A stretch of 64,000 nt of DNA from an uncultured Corynebacterium sp. (GTDB lineage: Bacteria; Actinomycetota; Actinomycetes; Mycobacteriales; Mycobacteriaceae), in NCBI RefSeq assembly GCF_946221935.1, contig NZ_CAMIGN010000013.1, positions 1 to 64,000 on the forward strand, read 5' to 3'. Both the position numbers and the translations under genes were made by a program. Shown piece by piece: positions 56,377-64,000 of the stretch (position 1 is its first letter; each line of letters starts with the position of its first letter). Under the pieces are notes generated by a model. That model did no database searches. It had not been told where the DNA came from and saw only the letters and a program-made list of their open reading frames with translations.

Positions 56377-58491
56377 CTATTCTTCTAAGTCAACAAGAGA
56401 AATCGATTTAACCAAACTGTTCAGCTTCTTGGTCAAAACCCTTGGTGTATCAATCAAGAAATACCTATCCTCTCTCTTGCCAACCACCCTCTTTTCAACA
56501 CTTTCAATGAACGGATGCGACAAAAAGTCTAACGCTGATTTAATCTCCGAAATAGAAGGTTTAGATTCCACTTCGTCGCGCAACTTCAAATAGATATCGG
56601 ATGCAGATAGTGCGCCACCCGTTACCACATCCTTTTCCCGAGCTTCCCCTGCCAAAGCCCCGACAATATGCCCTATCAACGCGAGCTGTCTTTCGCTTTG
56701 ACCCCAACGCGCCTCTAACCGCCGTGCCGATTCGTCACCTGGAGTAACAAGATCAATGAACACAGAAGTAGATATTGGGCATTCACTATATCGCTGCAGG
56801 ATATGAGCCAACTCATTTGTTGTCAGTAATCGTACCCCGTGCTCACGAGCACGGGACTGGATCCGACCAGCTTCAAAATTGGGCCCTACAACGACTACAA
56901 AATCCGCATTATGCTTCTGTTTGTGTTCACGCAGAGTGTCAAACGAGATTGCATTCTCTAAAACCTTTCCACTTGAAGCAGCTTTTGTATCGATAGCAAC
57001 CTGCTTGATCTCCCCATCTTGATCATCAAGAGTCGCCAGAACGTCAGTTTGGCCACTTCCACCAATGTGACGCGTTTCAAAGCCTAGTGCCGAGAACACC
57101 TCTGCAACAGCCATCTCTAGGCGATCAGGATGAGCTGAATCAGTCGCACTCTCCTTCAAATCATAAATAAGCTTCTCGGCTAACCCCAAGACTCTCCTGC
57201 CACTGATTTCATTACACGGCTCTTCGCGTGAGGCCTCCGCGAAGGACTCTTCCGTCTGCTGCAAGCTAAAAACTGATGCAACCTTTTGACCTAGGGAAGT
57301 TGGCTTGTACCGCCAATTTGAATGCTCAAAAATAAGTCCAGCGGCAGAGAGGATTTGAAGTCTTGTTCTAACTCCTCCTACATCTTCGCGTTGAAACCCA
57401 TAATGCTCTACAGCTGCGCGCGCGAGCTCTGGAGCCCTTGAGTACTCTCCAAGGAGTGGAATTATCTCCAGAACAAAAAGAAAGTGGGTGTGCAGGATCA
57501 GCGCAAGGTTGAAAGCTGTAGGGGATTCCAACCAGGATTTTCCTATCAAGGTCGGCTCAAAGCGATTATATCCGCATTGCTCAATCAATCCTGCTGCTGT
57601 TAATGTTGTTAAACTAGCACTAAAAGAACTAGCTGACACGCGAAATTCGTTTTGAGCAAATGTAAACAAATCATCTCTACTGATTTCCGGCGAACTAGCA
57701 TGGACCAGGTTTAGCAATGCTTGAACCGCATCCATCCCCCCTCCGCCTCGAGGTATATAACCGAGCGAGGCACGGCGCTCCGATAGTTTCACATCATTCA
57801 AAGATTCGAGCACTTCAAGAATTGATTCCGGGATTGCAGGTAAATCCACATCTTCTGCAGACTTACCCTCATCGATCCTCCTTGGTGGGAAACCTAAAAC
57901 CAAATGCTTCTGAACATCCTCACCAAGAGAAGTCAGCCCGTAACTTGTATTGGTGTAAAACTCTGTGACCCCCAACGAGGAAAACCACATTAGCCGTCGA
58001 AGGACTTGATCCGTTGTTTGCCAAGGAAGATCGTACTTCTGCGAAGCTACCAAGCGAAGTTCTTAAGATGTTTTAGCTCCGTCAGCTAACTCTCTCAATA
58101 GTTCGCCGATAAAGCGCATTCTTCGGTGGAATAGCGCTATAAGGACGAAAGGATCGTTAGTATGAAGCCACTGATCAGCTTCACGGCTCACGGCCACATG
58201 CCCTTTATCCACTCGGTCAACTAATCCTGCTGGAGAAACCTGCTTAACGGCATCTTTGATTGTTCTAGCTACGCCATCATCGAATTTCACAAGCTCAGTA
58301 TCGAGACCAGCGCATTCATCAATTGTCGTCAGCAGCACTCGCAGGGAGTTAAGTTGATTATTCCCACCGCCAGGCAAATACGGCATGGCTGAACTTCGAG
58401 AAGCCCAAGGGAGAGGTTCAACTGACCAATATTCCACTTTAAAATCTTTCATTCTCCGAATGATAAAACCGAATTCTTTATTATTGCTCAT
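56377..58491 (-). pseudogene. PD-(D/E)XK nuclease with winged-helix domains, split by an in-frame TAA
   Basis: Two ORFs, 58491-58063 and 58053-56377, are in the same frame and separated by one TAA (58063-58065) and three codons. The second has only a TTG start. The stop lies inside a winged-helix domain: RRMRFIGELLREL-ADGAKTS-stop-ELRLVASQKYDLPW. A later copy of that domain (LLGEYSRAPELARAAVEHYGF) reads straight through. The nuclease motif is GQTDVLA then VAIDTKAAS (Asp 337, Asp 355-x-Lys 357 in the second part), with an earlier Glu 313. It resembles Mrr-like restriction enzymes. Base composition is AT-rich against its surroundings, so transferred. Confidence 0.75.
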
Positions 58492-58612
58492 AACGGTTTC
58501 ATCGCTTAACTCATTTAATGATTTCTTTGCATTTTAGATACGATGCTGTAAACAATCAACGATCTTACTGGGGAGCAGCTAGGCCTCTCCTCCCACTTCA
58601 GCTCAGCCCGCC

Positions 58613-58727
58613 GGAACCTCTCTTCGCAGGAACGCCAGCTACTCCTCAATAATCTCCGAGAACAGCGGCTCCACGTACGGGTCGAAGTGGCCGCCCTCGT
58701 GAATGTGCACCGTTGCACTCCGAACCT
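58613..58727 (-). pseudogene. Relic of an alpha/beta-hydrolase C-terminus
   Basis: On the minus strand one frame reads VHIHEGGHFDPYVEPLFSEI, followed by IEE, a TAG, LAFLRREVPAG and TGA. The catalytic-His pattern GGHFDPY recalls the end of dienelactone-hydrolase-like proteins. Nothing of the family precedes it, so this is a fragment with its own in-frame stop. The remaining sequence between 58492 and 58860 shows no other gene. Confidence 0.5.
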
Positions 58728-58860
58728 TGCCACGACTTTGAGGGTGACATTTGTTGGAGTGACGGCGTCATTAGACATCACCTGAAAAGAGCCAGGCAGC
58801 AAGCATTCCTGCCAGACGAACAGGGCACCCCTTCCGGCATACCTCTTTTGAAATCTACTG

Positions 58861-58934
58861 TGGGGCCAGCGGGGCTCGAACCCGCGACCAGCGGATTATG
58901 AGTCCGCGGCTCTAACCGACTGAGCTATAGCCCC
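58861..58934 (-). tRNA. tRNA-Met (anticodon CAT)
   Basis: 74 nt on the minus strand. Acceptor GGGGCTA with TGGCCCC, D-arm GCTC, anticodon stem-loop GCGGA-CTCATAA-TCCGC, T arm GCGGG-TTCGAGC-CCCGC, discriminator A. CAT can be elongator Met or the lysidine-modified Ile tRNA; I cannot separate these by eye. Confidence 0.9.
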
Positions 58935-59168
58935 AGTGAAGCCAAACCACTCTAACCGAGTGGCTTGCTCACAAAAGATTCAACCACACCGCCTGGCGCG
59001 GGCACTCATTTACCCCGCTTTCGGCGCATCCAACCCCGACCGCACTCCTATCTATCCCCCAGAAATGAACTCTTGAGCAGCCGATTTGTCTGTTTGCACC
59101 ACTGGCATATAGAGTATGTTCTCGTTGCACAGGGCAAGGGCATTCACCCCAAAGCTCACACAACTTAA

Positions 59169-59241
59169 TCCCCTATAGCTCAGTTGGCAGAGCATTCGAC
59201 TGTTAATCGAAAGGTCACTGGTTCGAGCCCAGTTGGGGGAG
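59169..59241 (+). tRNA. tRNA-Asn (anticodon GTT)
   Basis: 73 nt. Acceptor TCCCCTA with TGGGGGA, anticodon stem-loop TTCGA-CTGTTAA-TCGAA, T arm ACTGG-TTCGAGC-CCAGT, discriminator G, and an encoded CCA at 59242-59244. tRNA 3' ends are common integration sites; no matching direct repeat is obvious to me downstream. The 230 bp between the two tRNAs holds nothing recognisable. Confidence 0.95.
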
Positions 59242-59249
59242 CCACTTAC

Positions 59250-59290
59250 AAGCCCCGATCGGCTGCGCTACGCAGGCGGTTGGGGCTTTC
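59250..59290 (+). terminator. Possible terminator after tRNA-Asn
   Basis: AGCCCC (59251-59256) pairs with GGGGCT (59282-59287); inner bases pair further with bulges, and TTCG follows. The T-run is weak. Confidence 0.5.
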
Positions 59291-59331
59291 GCGTTCGAGC
59301 TGTAGCCAAAGCGGAAGCTGCTACTTCCCCA

Positions 59332-62154
59332 CTACACCCACAGCCCCTCAAGCACATCCACTACCTCGTTGGCACTACGGTGGCGGACACGCGCCAGAAT
59401 CTTGCGCCGTGGCGCGTCTGAACGCAAGCCCAGAGCCTGGGCAATCCGAGCCTCCAGTTCCGCTTCCGTTCCCTCCGGCGATTCACCCATGTACTCTGCT
59501 ACTCCGGCCAGTCCTGTAGCACCCGTCAGCCCCGCAGCACGGCGCACCTCAAACCACTGCCCCTCGTGTACGTCAACCCAGGCGCGGTCACCCGGTTGCA
59601 AGCCAAGGGCGTCACAAAACCGCTTAATAGACCCCAAAGTATGCATGGTCGCCCAATAGACCTTCTGCGGGCCCAATTCACTCGGTATCTCCAGCGGCTC
59701 CCCGTAGCGCACACCCAGCATGGCGGTCAGACCACTCGGCACCGGACAACCGGATCCACGCAGGTGATCCGGGGTGACCGTCAGCAGTAGCTGCCACCGG
59801 CCATCGCGCATGTACATGCGATCAGATTCCTCGGGCGTGCCATTATTCACGTTTTCCGATACTCGGGGAATCACTAGGCCATCCACCAGTTCAAAGTCGC
59901 CCTCCCCGGCGTAGACCCGAACCGAATTCTCGGCCACCCCAAATTTCTTCGGCAGCTCATCCAGTAGGTCGGCCAACGGCACACCAGCCTCGCCGGCGTC
60001 CACGGCTCGCTGCACGCGCAGCCCAATGGCATCCTTCAAAGAGGAATACTCCTCGCCACCCCAACGTCGCAGCGCCCACTCGTCCATGCTCGTGCGCATC
60101 AACTCGTCGTTCGCATTCAGCGCGTTGCGGAACGACCGCTCCGTGCGCCCCTGCCCCACGGCCTTATAGATTTCAGCCACGCTCATTGGCACACCCCGGA
60201 TGGAAAGGATGCCCGCAGCCCGCGCCGGGAGCGAACCGACGCGCGTCAGCACATGGCCCTCCAGCACCTGGTAGCCGCACTGCCGCAGCCATTCCGTCAG
60301 CAGCGCCGGGGTTAGATCCGTCTGCAGCTCGTCCAACCGCACCACGCCTTCCGCGTTCGTGCGTTCCTGCAGTAGCTCCTTCGTCCGGGATGCAGCGGTC
60401 TTGAGATCAGGGAAGCACACCCAGCCCTTCTCCACCAGGAAGGAATCGTCTAACCGGTCCAAAATCAGCCATAGGGGCGCGCCCCACCATTCCACCTGTT
60501 CGTCCAGCTCAGGGTGGCTGTCCACAATCTGCTGCAGCGTACTTACCGGGTAGGCCTGGGCACGAATCGCCTCAATCAGCTCCGCGATTGGCCCAGCCTT
60601 CGCAACCTCCTTCAGCCGCTTCACCACAGCCCTTTCGATCTGCCGCACGCGCTCACGCGTCACGCCAATCTTGAGCCCCAACTGATCTAGTGTCTTTGGC
60701 TTCACAGCTGCGAAGCGCTCCTGCAGGATTAGTTGTTCGCGCGCATCCGCATTCGCAAAGAACTCTGCCAGCACGACCACCGCCGGTGCTTCCTCGTTGC
60801 TGTAAGTAGCTTCTTCAGGCTCTTCGTAGAATGACGCCCCCTCGCCCGCGTCTTCATACAAATTCCACTGAAGGGCACTGACCGCATCTACCTGCGCAGA
60901 GGAGGCACGATCCGCCACGTCCATCTCACCGAGCAAGCGTGCGAAGGCAGCCTCGTTGACTATGGGCACACCGATCTCGAGTGCCTTACGGGCTTTCCCG
61001 CTTCGCGACTCCGGGTCTGCGGCGACCAATAGTTTCGACTTTTTCGTCACTCCTCCAACGGTCAGCCCAGCTTCGACTGCGCGAGTTTCCCACGTCTCGC
61101 GCGGCAGCTCCATCGCCCCAGTGAAGGTCACCCGGTCGCCCACATTAAGTGCGAATTTCTCCGTGCAGGAATCATGCTCGACCTCTGGCTGGCGTACCTT
61201 AGGCTCAACGACCCCCGGCCCTTGCAGAACCTCATCTACAACGCTCTGATCCACCCCGAGGGATTCCGCTACCCCCTCCAGCTCCATGCGCTCGTCATCT
61301 GTGACCACACCATCAGCCCATGCCAACAGACCTAGCTGGCGCACGAAGTTCACGTGAAGTTCGCGGGCCTCTTCTTGCCCAATTCCCAGATCCCGGGCTG
61401 ATTCCTTTAACTGCTCAATTTCGCCAGCTGTGAGTACCCGATCCAACATTGTGCGTTCCAGCAGCTCCAAGTAGCTGTCCACGTTCGGGAAGCCCTTAAA
61501 CGGCACGCCAGAGGCGAGATCGCGTACCCACGCGCCCGGCTGTGTCCGCCCTTCCCCACGCGGCACCGGTGTGGCCACCGGCAGAGATGCTCCCAGCGCT
61601 CGCAGTGCCTCCACCGGCTGTACGCCATTGATGCGCACATTGCCGGTGGCGATGTAGTGGCCGAGGAGTTCCGCCGTCGCCATCGCATCGCCCAGTGCAG
61701 AGTGGGGCCAGTCGTTGCTCAGGCCGGCGTAGGCAAGCGCGGAGTCCAAGCTACGTCCCGACGATCGGTGCACCCGGCCGGTGATAAGCATCGTGCAGAC
61801 GAAATTATCGATCAGGTTCAATCCGCGGATGCCCGCTCGCTCAAATTCCTGGCGCACCATGCGCGCATCGAAGGCAGCGTTGTGAGCCACGAAGATGCGT
61901 CCATCCAGCTCATGCGACAGAGCCGAGGCAATGTCGTCGAACGTTGGCGCTGTGGCCACATCGACCGCCTTGATCCCATGCACCCACGAGTTGGAGATAT
62001 CCCGCTCTGGGTTGATGAGGGTAGACCAGGTTTTGGTTACGGAACCTGTGGCGTCAACATGAACAACAGCGACCTCCACAATCCGATCGTGTTTGCCGAA
62101 ACCCGTCGTCTCCACGTCGAGAACTGCAAACTGGGGTTGGGTGGGGCTGGACAT
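59332..62154 (-). CDS. DEDDh exonuclease / TerB-like / BRCT / sigma-70 region 4-like fusion protein
   Basis: 940 aa from ATG 62154; the frame to 62238 adds residues not of the exonuclease. Residues 6-170 are an epsilon-type 3'-5' exonuclease: LDVETTG (Asp13, Glu15), AHNAAFDARM (Asp96), HSALGDAMAT (His151, Asp156). Residues about 230-315 look like a TerB-type helical domain (LLAWADGVVTDDERMELEG). Residues 335-412 are a BRCT domain (RVTFTGAMELPRETWETRAV). Residues 470-518 match sigma-70 region 4 (TLDQLGLKIGVTRERVRQIE). The remaining 420 residues are unassigned and may hold further helix-turn-helix units. A DNA repair or defence role is inferred. It stands alone beside tRNA-Asn. Confidence 0.85.
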   Translation of the reverse strand: MSSPTQPQFAVLDVETTGFGKHDRIVEVAVVHVDATGSVTKTWSTLINPERDISNSWVHGIKAVDVATAPTFDDIASALSHELDGRIFVAHNAAFDARMVRQEFERAGIRGLNLIDNFVCTMLITGRVHRSSGRSLDSALAYAGLSNDWPHSALGDAMATAELLGHYIATGNVRINGVQPVEALRALGASLPVATPVPRGEGRTQPGAWVRDLASGVPFKGFPNVDSYLELLERTMLDRVLTAGEIEQLKESARDLGIGQEEARELHVNFVRQLGLLAWADGVVTDDERMELEGVAESLGVDQSVVDEVLQGPGVVEPKVRQPEVEHDSCTEKFALNVGDRVTFTGAMELPRETWETRAVEAGLTVGGVTKKSKLLVAADPESRSGKARKALEIGVPIVNEAAFARLLGEMDVADRASSAQVDAVSALQWNLYEDAGEGASFYEEPEEATYSNEEAPAVVVLAEFFANADAREQLILQERFAAVKPKTLDQLGLKIGVTRERVRQIERAVVKRLKEVAKAGPIAELIEAIRAQAYPVSTLQQIVDSHPELDEQVEWWGAPLWLILDRLDDSFLVEKGWVCFPDLKTAASRTKELLQERTNAEGVVRLDELQTDLTPALLTEWLRQCGYQVLEGHVLTRVGSLPARAAGILSIRGVPMSVAEIYKAVGQGRTERSFRNALNANDELMRTSMDEWALRRWGGEEYSSLKDAIGLRVQRAVDAGEAGVPLADLLDELPKKFGVAENSVRVYAGEGDFELVDGLVIPRVSENVNNGTPEESDRMYMRDGRWQLLLTVTPDHLRGSGCPVPSGLTAMLGVRYGEPLEIPSELGPQKVYWATMHTLGSIKRFCDALGLQPGDRAWVDVHEGQWFEVRRAAGLTGATGLAGVAEYMGESPEGTEAELEARIAQALGLRSDAPRRKILARVRHRSANEVVDVLEGLWV

Positions 62155-62411
62155 GTGAGTGTTTTTCGCTTTCTGCCGTATCGGAAGCCCGCATGAAAGG
62201 GCACCAATTGGGTAGGTAGTCGTGGAGCTCTGATTCAAAATGATATGGAAATCACCTAATAGTCAACCACCAAACCAGTACAACTTGTTGGTAAAGAGCC
62301 AGCCACCGGGAACAAAACACCCCGCCCAGCGAATCCCTAACTACAGCCGGGCAAAGTGCCTGCGCCACTTGCCCCCTTACTCCCCCTTTCGAACCCCAGG
62401 AATCTAGACAG

Positions 62412-63023
62412 ATGAACTCCCCCGACAAAACTCCTAAAAACAAGCTCGCTTTCCTACTCATCGGCGCCATTGTCCTTATCGGCATTGCTGTCGCCGCAAT
62501 TTGGTACACGACGAACGAGAAAGACCACAACCAGGACGGCGAGGCGAAACCCGCTGTGACATCCACTGAGAACTCAGACGGTGGCACAGACGGCGGAACC
62601 TCCGAAGCTAACAGTGGCGCCATGGATTCCACTGCTTCCACGGCTCCCGCCGTTCCAGCAGCTTCCGGTGCGACGTCCGGCGCTCCGGGAATTCCCACCG
62701 ACTTGGAAGATCCGAATCTCATCCCGCCCGTCGACAAATCCAAGACTCAGCAAGAAGCCGATGATGCCGCCCAGATGGCTCTAGATTTCTTCTCTTCCGA
62801 AAAGATGCTTCGCTTCCAATTGAAAATGCAAGGCTTCTCCGAAGAGCAGATTAAAAAGTCCATCGAAAAACTCGCCCCAGACTGGAACCAGCAAGCTCTA
62901 AAGGCCGCGCGCAAGATCAACGAGCAGGGTCCGCCGCTGCCGAAAGACCAGCTCAAGTACATGCTGAAGGTTCATCAACGCTTTACCGAGGAGCAGGCCC
63001 AGTACGCCATCGACCACCTGTAA
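62412..63023 (+). CDS. Membrane-anchored Ltp-like surface protein
   Basis: 203 aa. An N-terminal helix (about 12-33), then a Ser/Thr/Gly/Ala linker (about 40-95), then two repeats of about 45 residues: one ending FSEEQIKKSIEKLAPDWNQQALKAA and one with DQLKYMLKVHQRFTEEQAQYAIDHL. The family (Ltp, host cell surface-exposed lipoprotein) includes prophage proteins that block superinfection. This one has a transmembrane anchor rather than a lipobox. The role here is open. Confidence 0.7.
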   Translation: MNSPDKTPKNKLAFLLIGAIVLIGIAVAAIWYTTNEKDHNQDGEAKPAVTSTENSDGGTDGGTSEANSGAMDSTASTAPAVPAASGATSGAPGIPTDLEDPNLIPPVDKSKTQQEADDAAQMALDFFSSEKMLRFQLKMQGFSEEQIKKSIEKLAPDWNQQALKAARKINEQGPPLPKDQLKYMLKVHQRFTEEQAQYAIDHL

Positions 63024-63048
63024 CGCAGCCCTGCCCGTTACCTTGTGA

Positions 63049-63169
63049 GTGTCCCTGATAATGGGGATAGTCGCTGGTCCCGGTATGGCTTACCTGCCCT
63101 GTAGTTTCCATAATCCGGGGGGTGTTGCCGCCGGGTTCCAGGACTTTCGATGACAGCTGATAGGGACAC
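63049..63169 (+). ncRNA. Candidate IS110 bridge RNA region
   Basis: Upstream of the IS110 transposase is a 250-bp non-coding stretch. Within it GTGTCCCT (63049-63056) pairs with AGGGACAC (63162-63169), enclosing smaller GC-rich inverted segments such as CCGGGGGG...CCGCCGGG. IS110-type elements of this layout encode a bridge RNA 5' of the recombinase that chooses donor and target DNA. I infer it from position and structure only. Confidence 0.4.
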
Positions 63170-63276
63170 GGCCAGTTTCAAACTAGGTCTCTTTGTAACG
63201 TGGGTGCTTGCAACGAAGGTCATGACACCAGCGACTGGAACAACGCCATACCCATCTCGTTTTCTAGGAGCTCATC

Positions 63277-64000
63277 ATGTCTCCGGAGCATTCCATCGAC
63301 ATATTCCTTGGTCTAGACGTCGGCAAATCTGAACACCACGCCTGCGCCTTAGACCGTGATGGCAACAAGATTTTCGACAAACCGTTGCCTCAACTCGAAT
63401 CCGAACTAGCAGGCGTTTTTCACCAGCTACAAAAGCTTGGCACCGTACTCGTAATCGTCGACCAACCCAACACCATCGGCGCACTACCGATTGCTGTAGC
63501 CCGGGACTGCAGTTGCGAAGTCGGATACCTGCCAGGTCTTGCGATGCGCAAAGCTGCAGATCTCTATCCCGGACGTGCAAAAACAGACAAACGCGACGCA
63601 TTCATCATCGCCGACACCGCCCGCACAATGCCCCACACGCTACGTGCCGTCGACCGCAATGATGAGGTACTCTCCGCCCTAAAGATGCTGTCCGGCTTCG
63701 ATGATGACATCGCCCGCGATTGCACTCGCACTGTCAATCGGCTTCGCAGTATCCTCACCCAGATCTACCCCAGCCTGGAACGAGTTTTTACTGGTAGCAC
63801 CCTGACTCGCACGCCGATCCTGGAATTATTGATCCATTACAAGGGACCGCAGGGGCTAAAAAGAGCCGGATACCAACGAGTGTTGAACTGGATGATCAAG
63901 CACACACGTAAAGACCCCACCCCGCTGGTAGACGACATTTTTGCAGCGCTGAAAGCTCAAACAGTCACCGTGCCTGGAAGCGATGCCGCCGAGTTAGTAA
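63277..64000 (+). CDS. IS110-family transposase, N-terminal part (runs off the window)
   Basis: At least 241 codons, open to the end. AGGAG precedes the ATG by seven bases. IFLGLDVGKSEHHACALD (first catalytic Asp), VLVIVDQPNTIGA and AKTDKRDAFIIADTAR are the DEDD/RuvC-like motifs of the IS110 N-terminal domain. The C-terminal Tnp_20 part with the Ser nucleophile lies beyond the window. Confidence 0.93.
   Translation, partial: MSPEHSIDIFLGLDVGKSEHHACALDRDGNKIFDKPLPQLESELAGVFHQLQKLGTVLVIVDQPNTIGALPIAVARDCSCEVGYLPGLAMRKAADLYPGRAKTDKRDAFIIADTARTMPHTLRAVDRNDEVLSALKMLSGFDDDIARDCTRTVNRLRSILTQIYPSLERVFTGSTLTRTPILELLIHYKGPQGLKRAGYQRVLNWMIKHTRKDPTPLVDDIFAALKAQTVTVPGSDAAELV

Larger units (their letters stand above)
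63030..64000 (+). mobile_element. IS110-family insertion sequence, left part
   Basis: The transposase above plus its 5' non-coding region. The left boundary cannot be fixed because IS110 elements have no terminal inverted repeats; it must lie between the Ltp-like stop (63023) and the possible bridge RNA. The right end is outside the window. Confidence 0.75.

Noticed and set aside
59169..62154. Integrated element with attachment sites at tRNA-Asn
   Set aside because: No integrase and no repeated tRNA 3' segment found downstream within the window.

Overview
The window looks like a chromosomal segment of a Corynebacterium. The main reason is gene order: DUF3043-cobT-ilvE-pepA-sucB-lipB-lipA-DUF4191-RDD-glnA, glnE-glnA2, RNase H/phosphatase-Nif3-HAD-ptpA-SURF1, DUF3052-aceE and gluABCD are linkages I know from corynebacteria and mycobacteria. 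An E2 protein with three lipoyl domains, GlnE control of glutamine synthetase and a biotin synthase auxiliary protein fit the same group. The sequence is GC-rich; I did not identify the species. Everything here is read by eye, without database searches.

Layout. 0.1-13.7 kb is core metabolism: an A-type Fe-S carrier, a divergent CobT-like protein, IlvE, PepA, the 2-oxoacid dehydrogenase E2 (SucB) with its lipoylation enzymes LipB and LipA, and glutamine synthetase GlnA. 13.9-17.8 kb is accessory: a DUF262/HNH/RAMA-like protein resembling modification-dependent restriction enzymes, then an XRE regulator, an ImmA/IrrE peptidase and a 40-residue ORF, each overlapping the next. 17.9-24.3 kb carries envelope and membrane genes, several of them decayed or degenerate: a shortened VIT-like protein, a degenerate ABC ATPase with a YhgE/Pip partner, DUF421, a YkvI-like permease and a frameshifted fructosamine kinase. 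24.5-36.0 kb holds a cupin, bioB-bsaP, an SRPBCC protein, a GT-C-like membrane protein, an MFS carrier, a sortase-like protein, glnE-glnA2 and panB. 36.3-46.7 kb has a hypothetical membrane protein, two DUF202 proteins, an RNB ribonuclease, RNase P RNA, RNase H/phosphatase, Nif3, HAD, ptpA, SURF1, tRNA-Val and DUF3052. 46.9-56.3 kb is aceE, a hydrolase, an acyl carrier protein, a serine hydrolase, the glutamate-type ABC transporter gluABCD and a nitroreductase. 56.4-64 kb is accessory again: an AT-rich PD-(D/E)XK nuclease gene broken by one in-frame stop, a relic of an alpha/beta-hydrolase, tRNA-Met and tRNA-Asn, a large DEDDh exonuclease/TerB-like/BRCT/sigma-region-4 fusion, an Ltp-like surface protein and the left part of an IS110-family element with a possible bridge RNA.

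How the genes work together. LipA and LipB modify the lipoyl domains of the E2 encoded beside them, which works with AceE. GlnE adenylylates GlnA; both are here together with GlnA2 and a glutamate uptake system, so nitrogen assimilation is well represented. bioB-bsaP is a biotin synthase and its helper.

Most notable: a three-copy family of about 124-bp elements with inverted ends; the exonuclease/sigma-4 fusion; two restriction-like genes (one apparently intact, one broken); several short tandem-repeat arrays at gene starts; and a CobT homologue without the usual catalytic glutamate.
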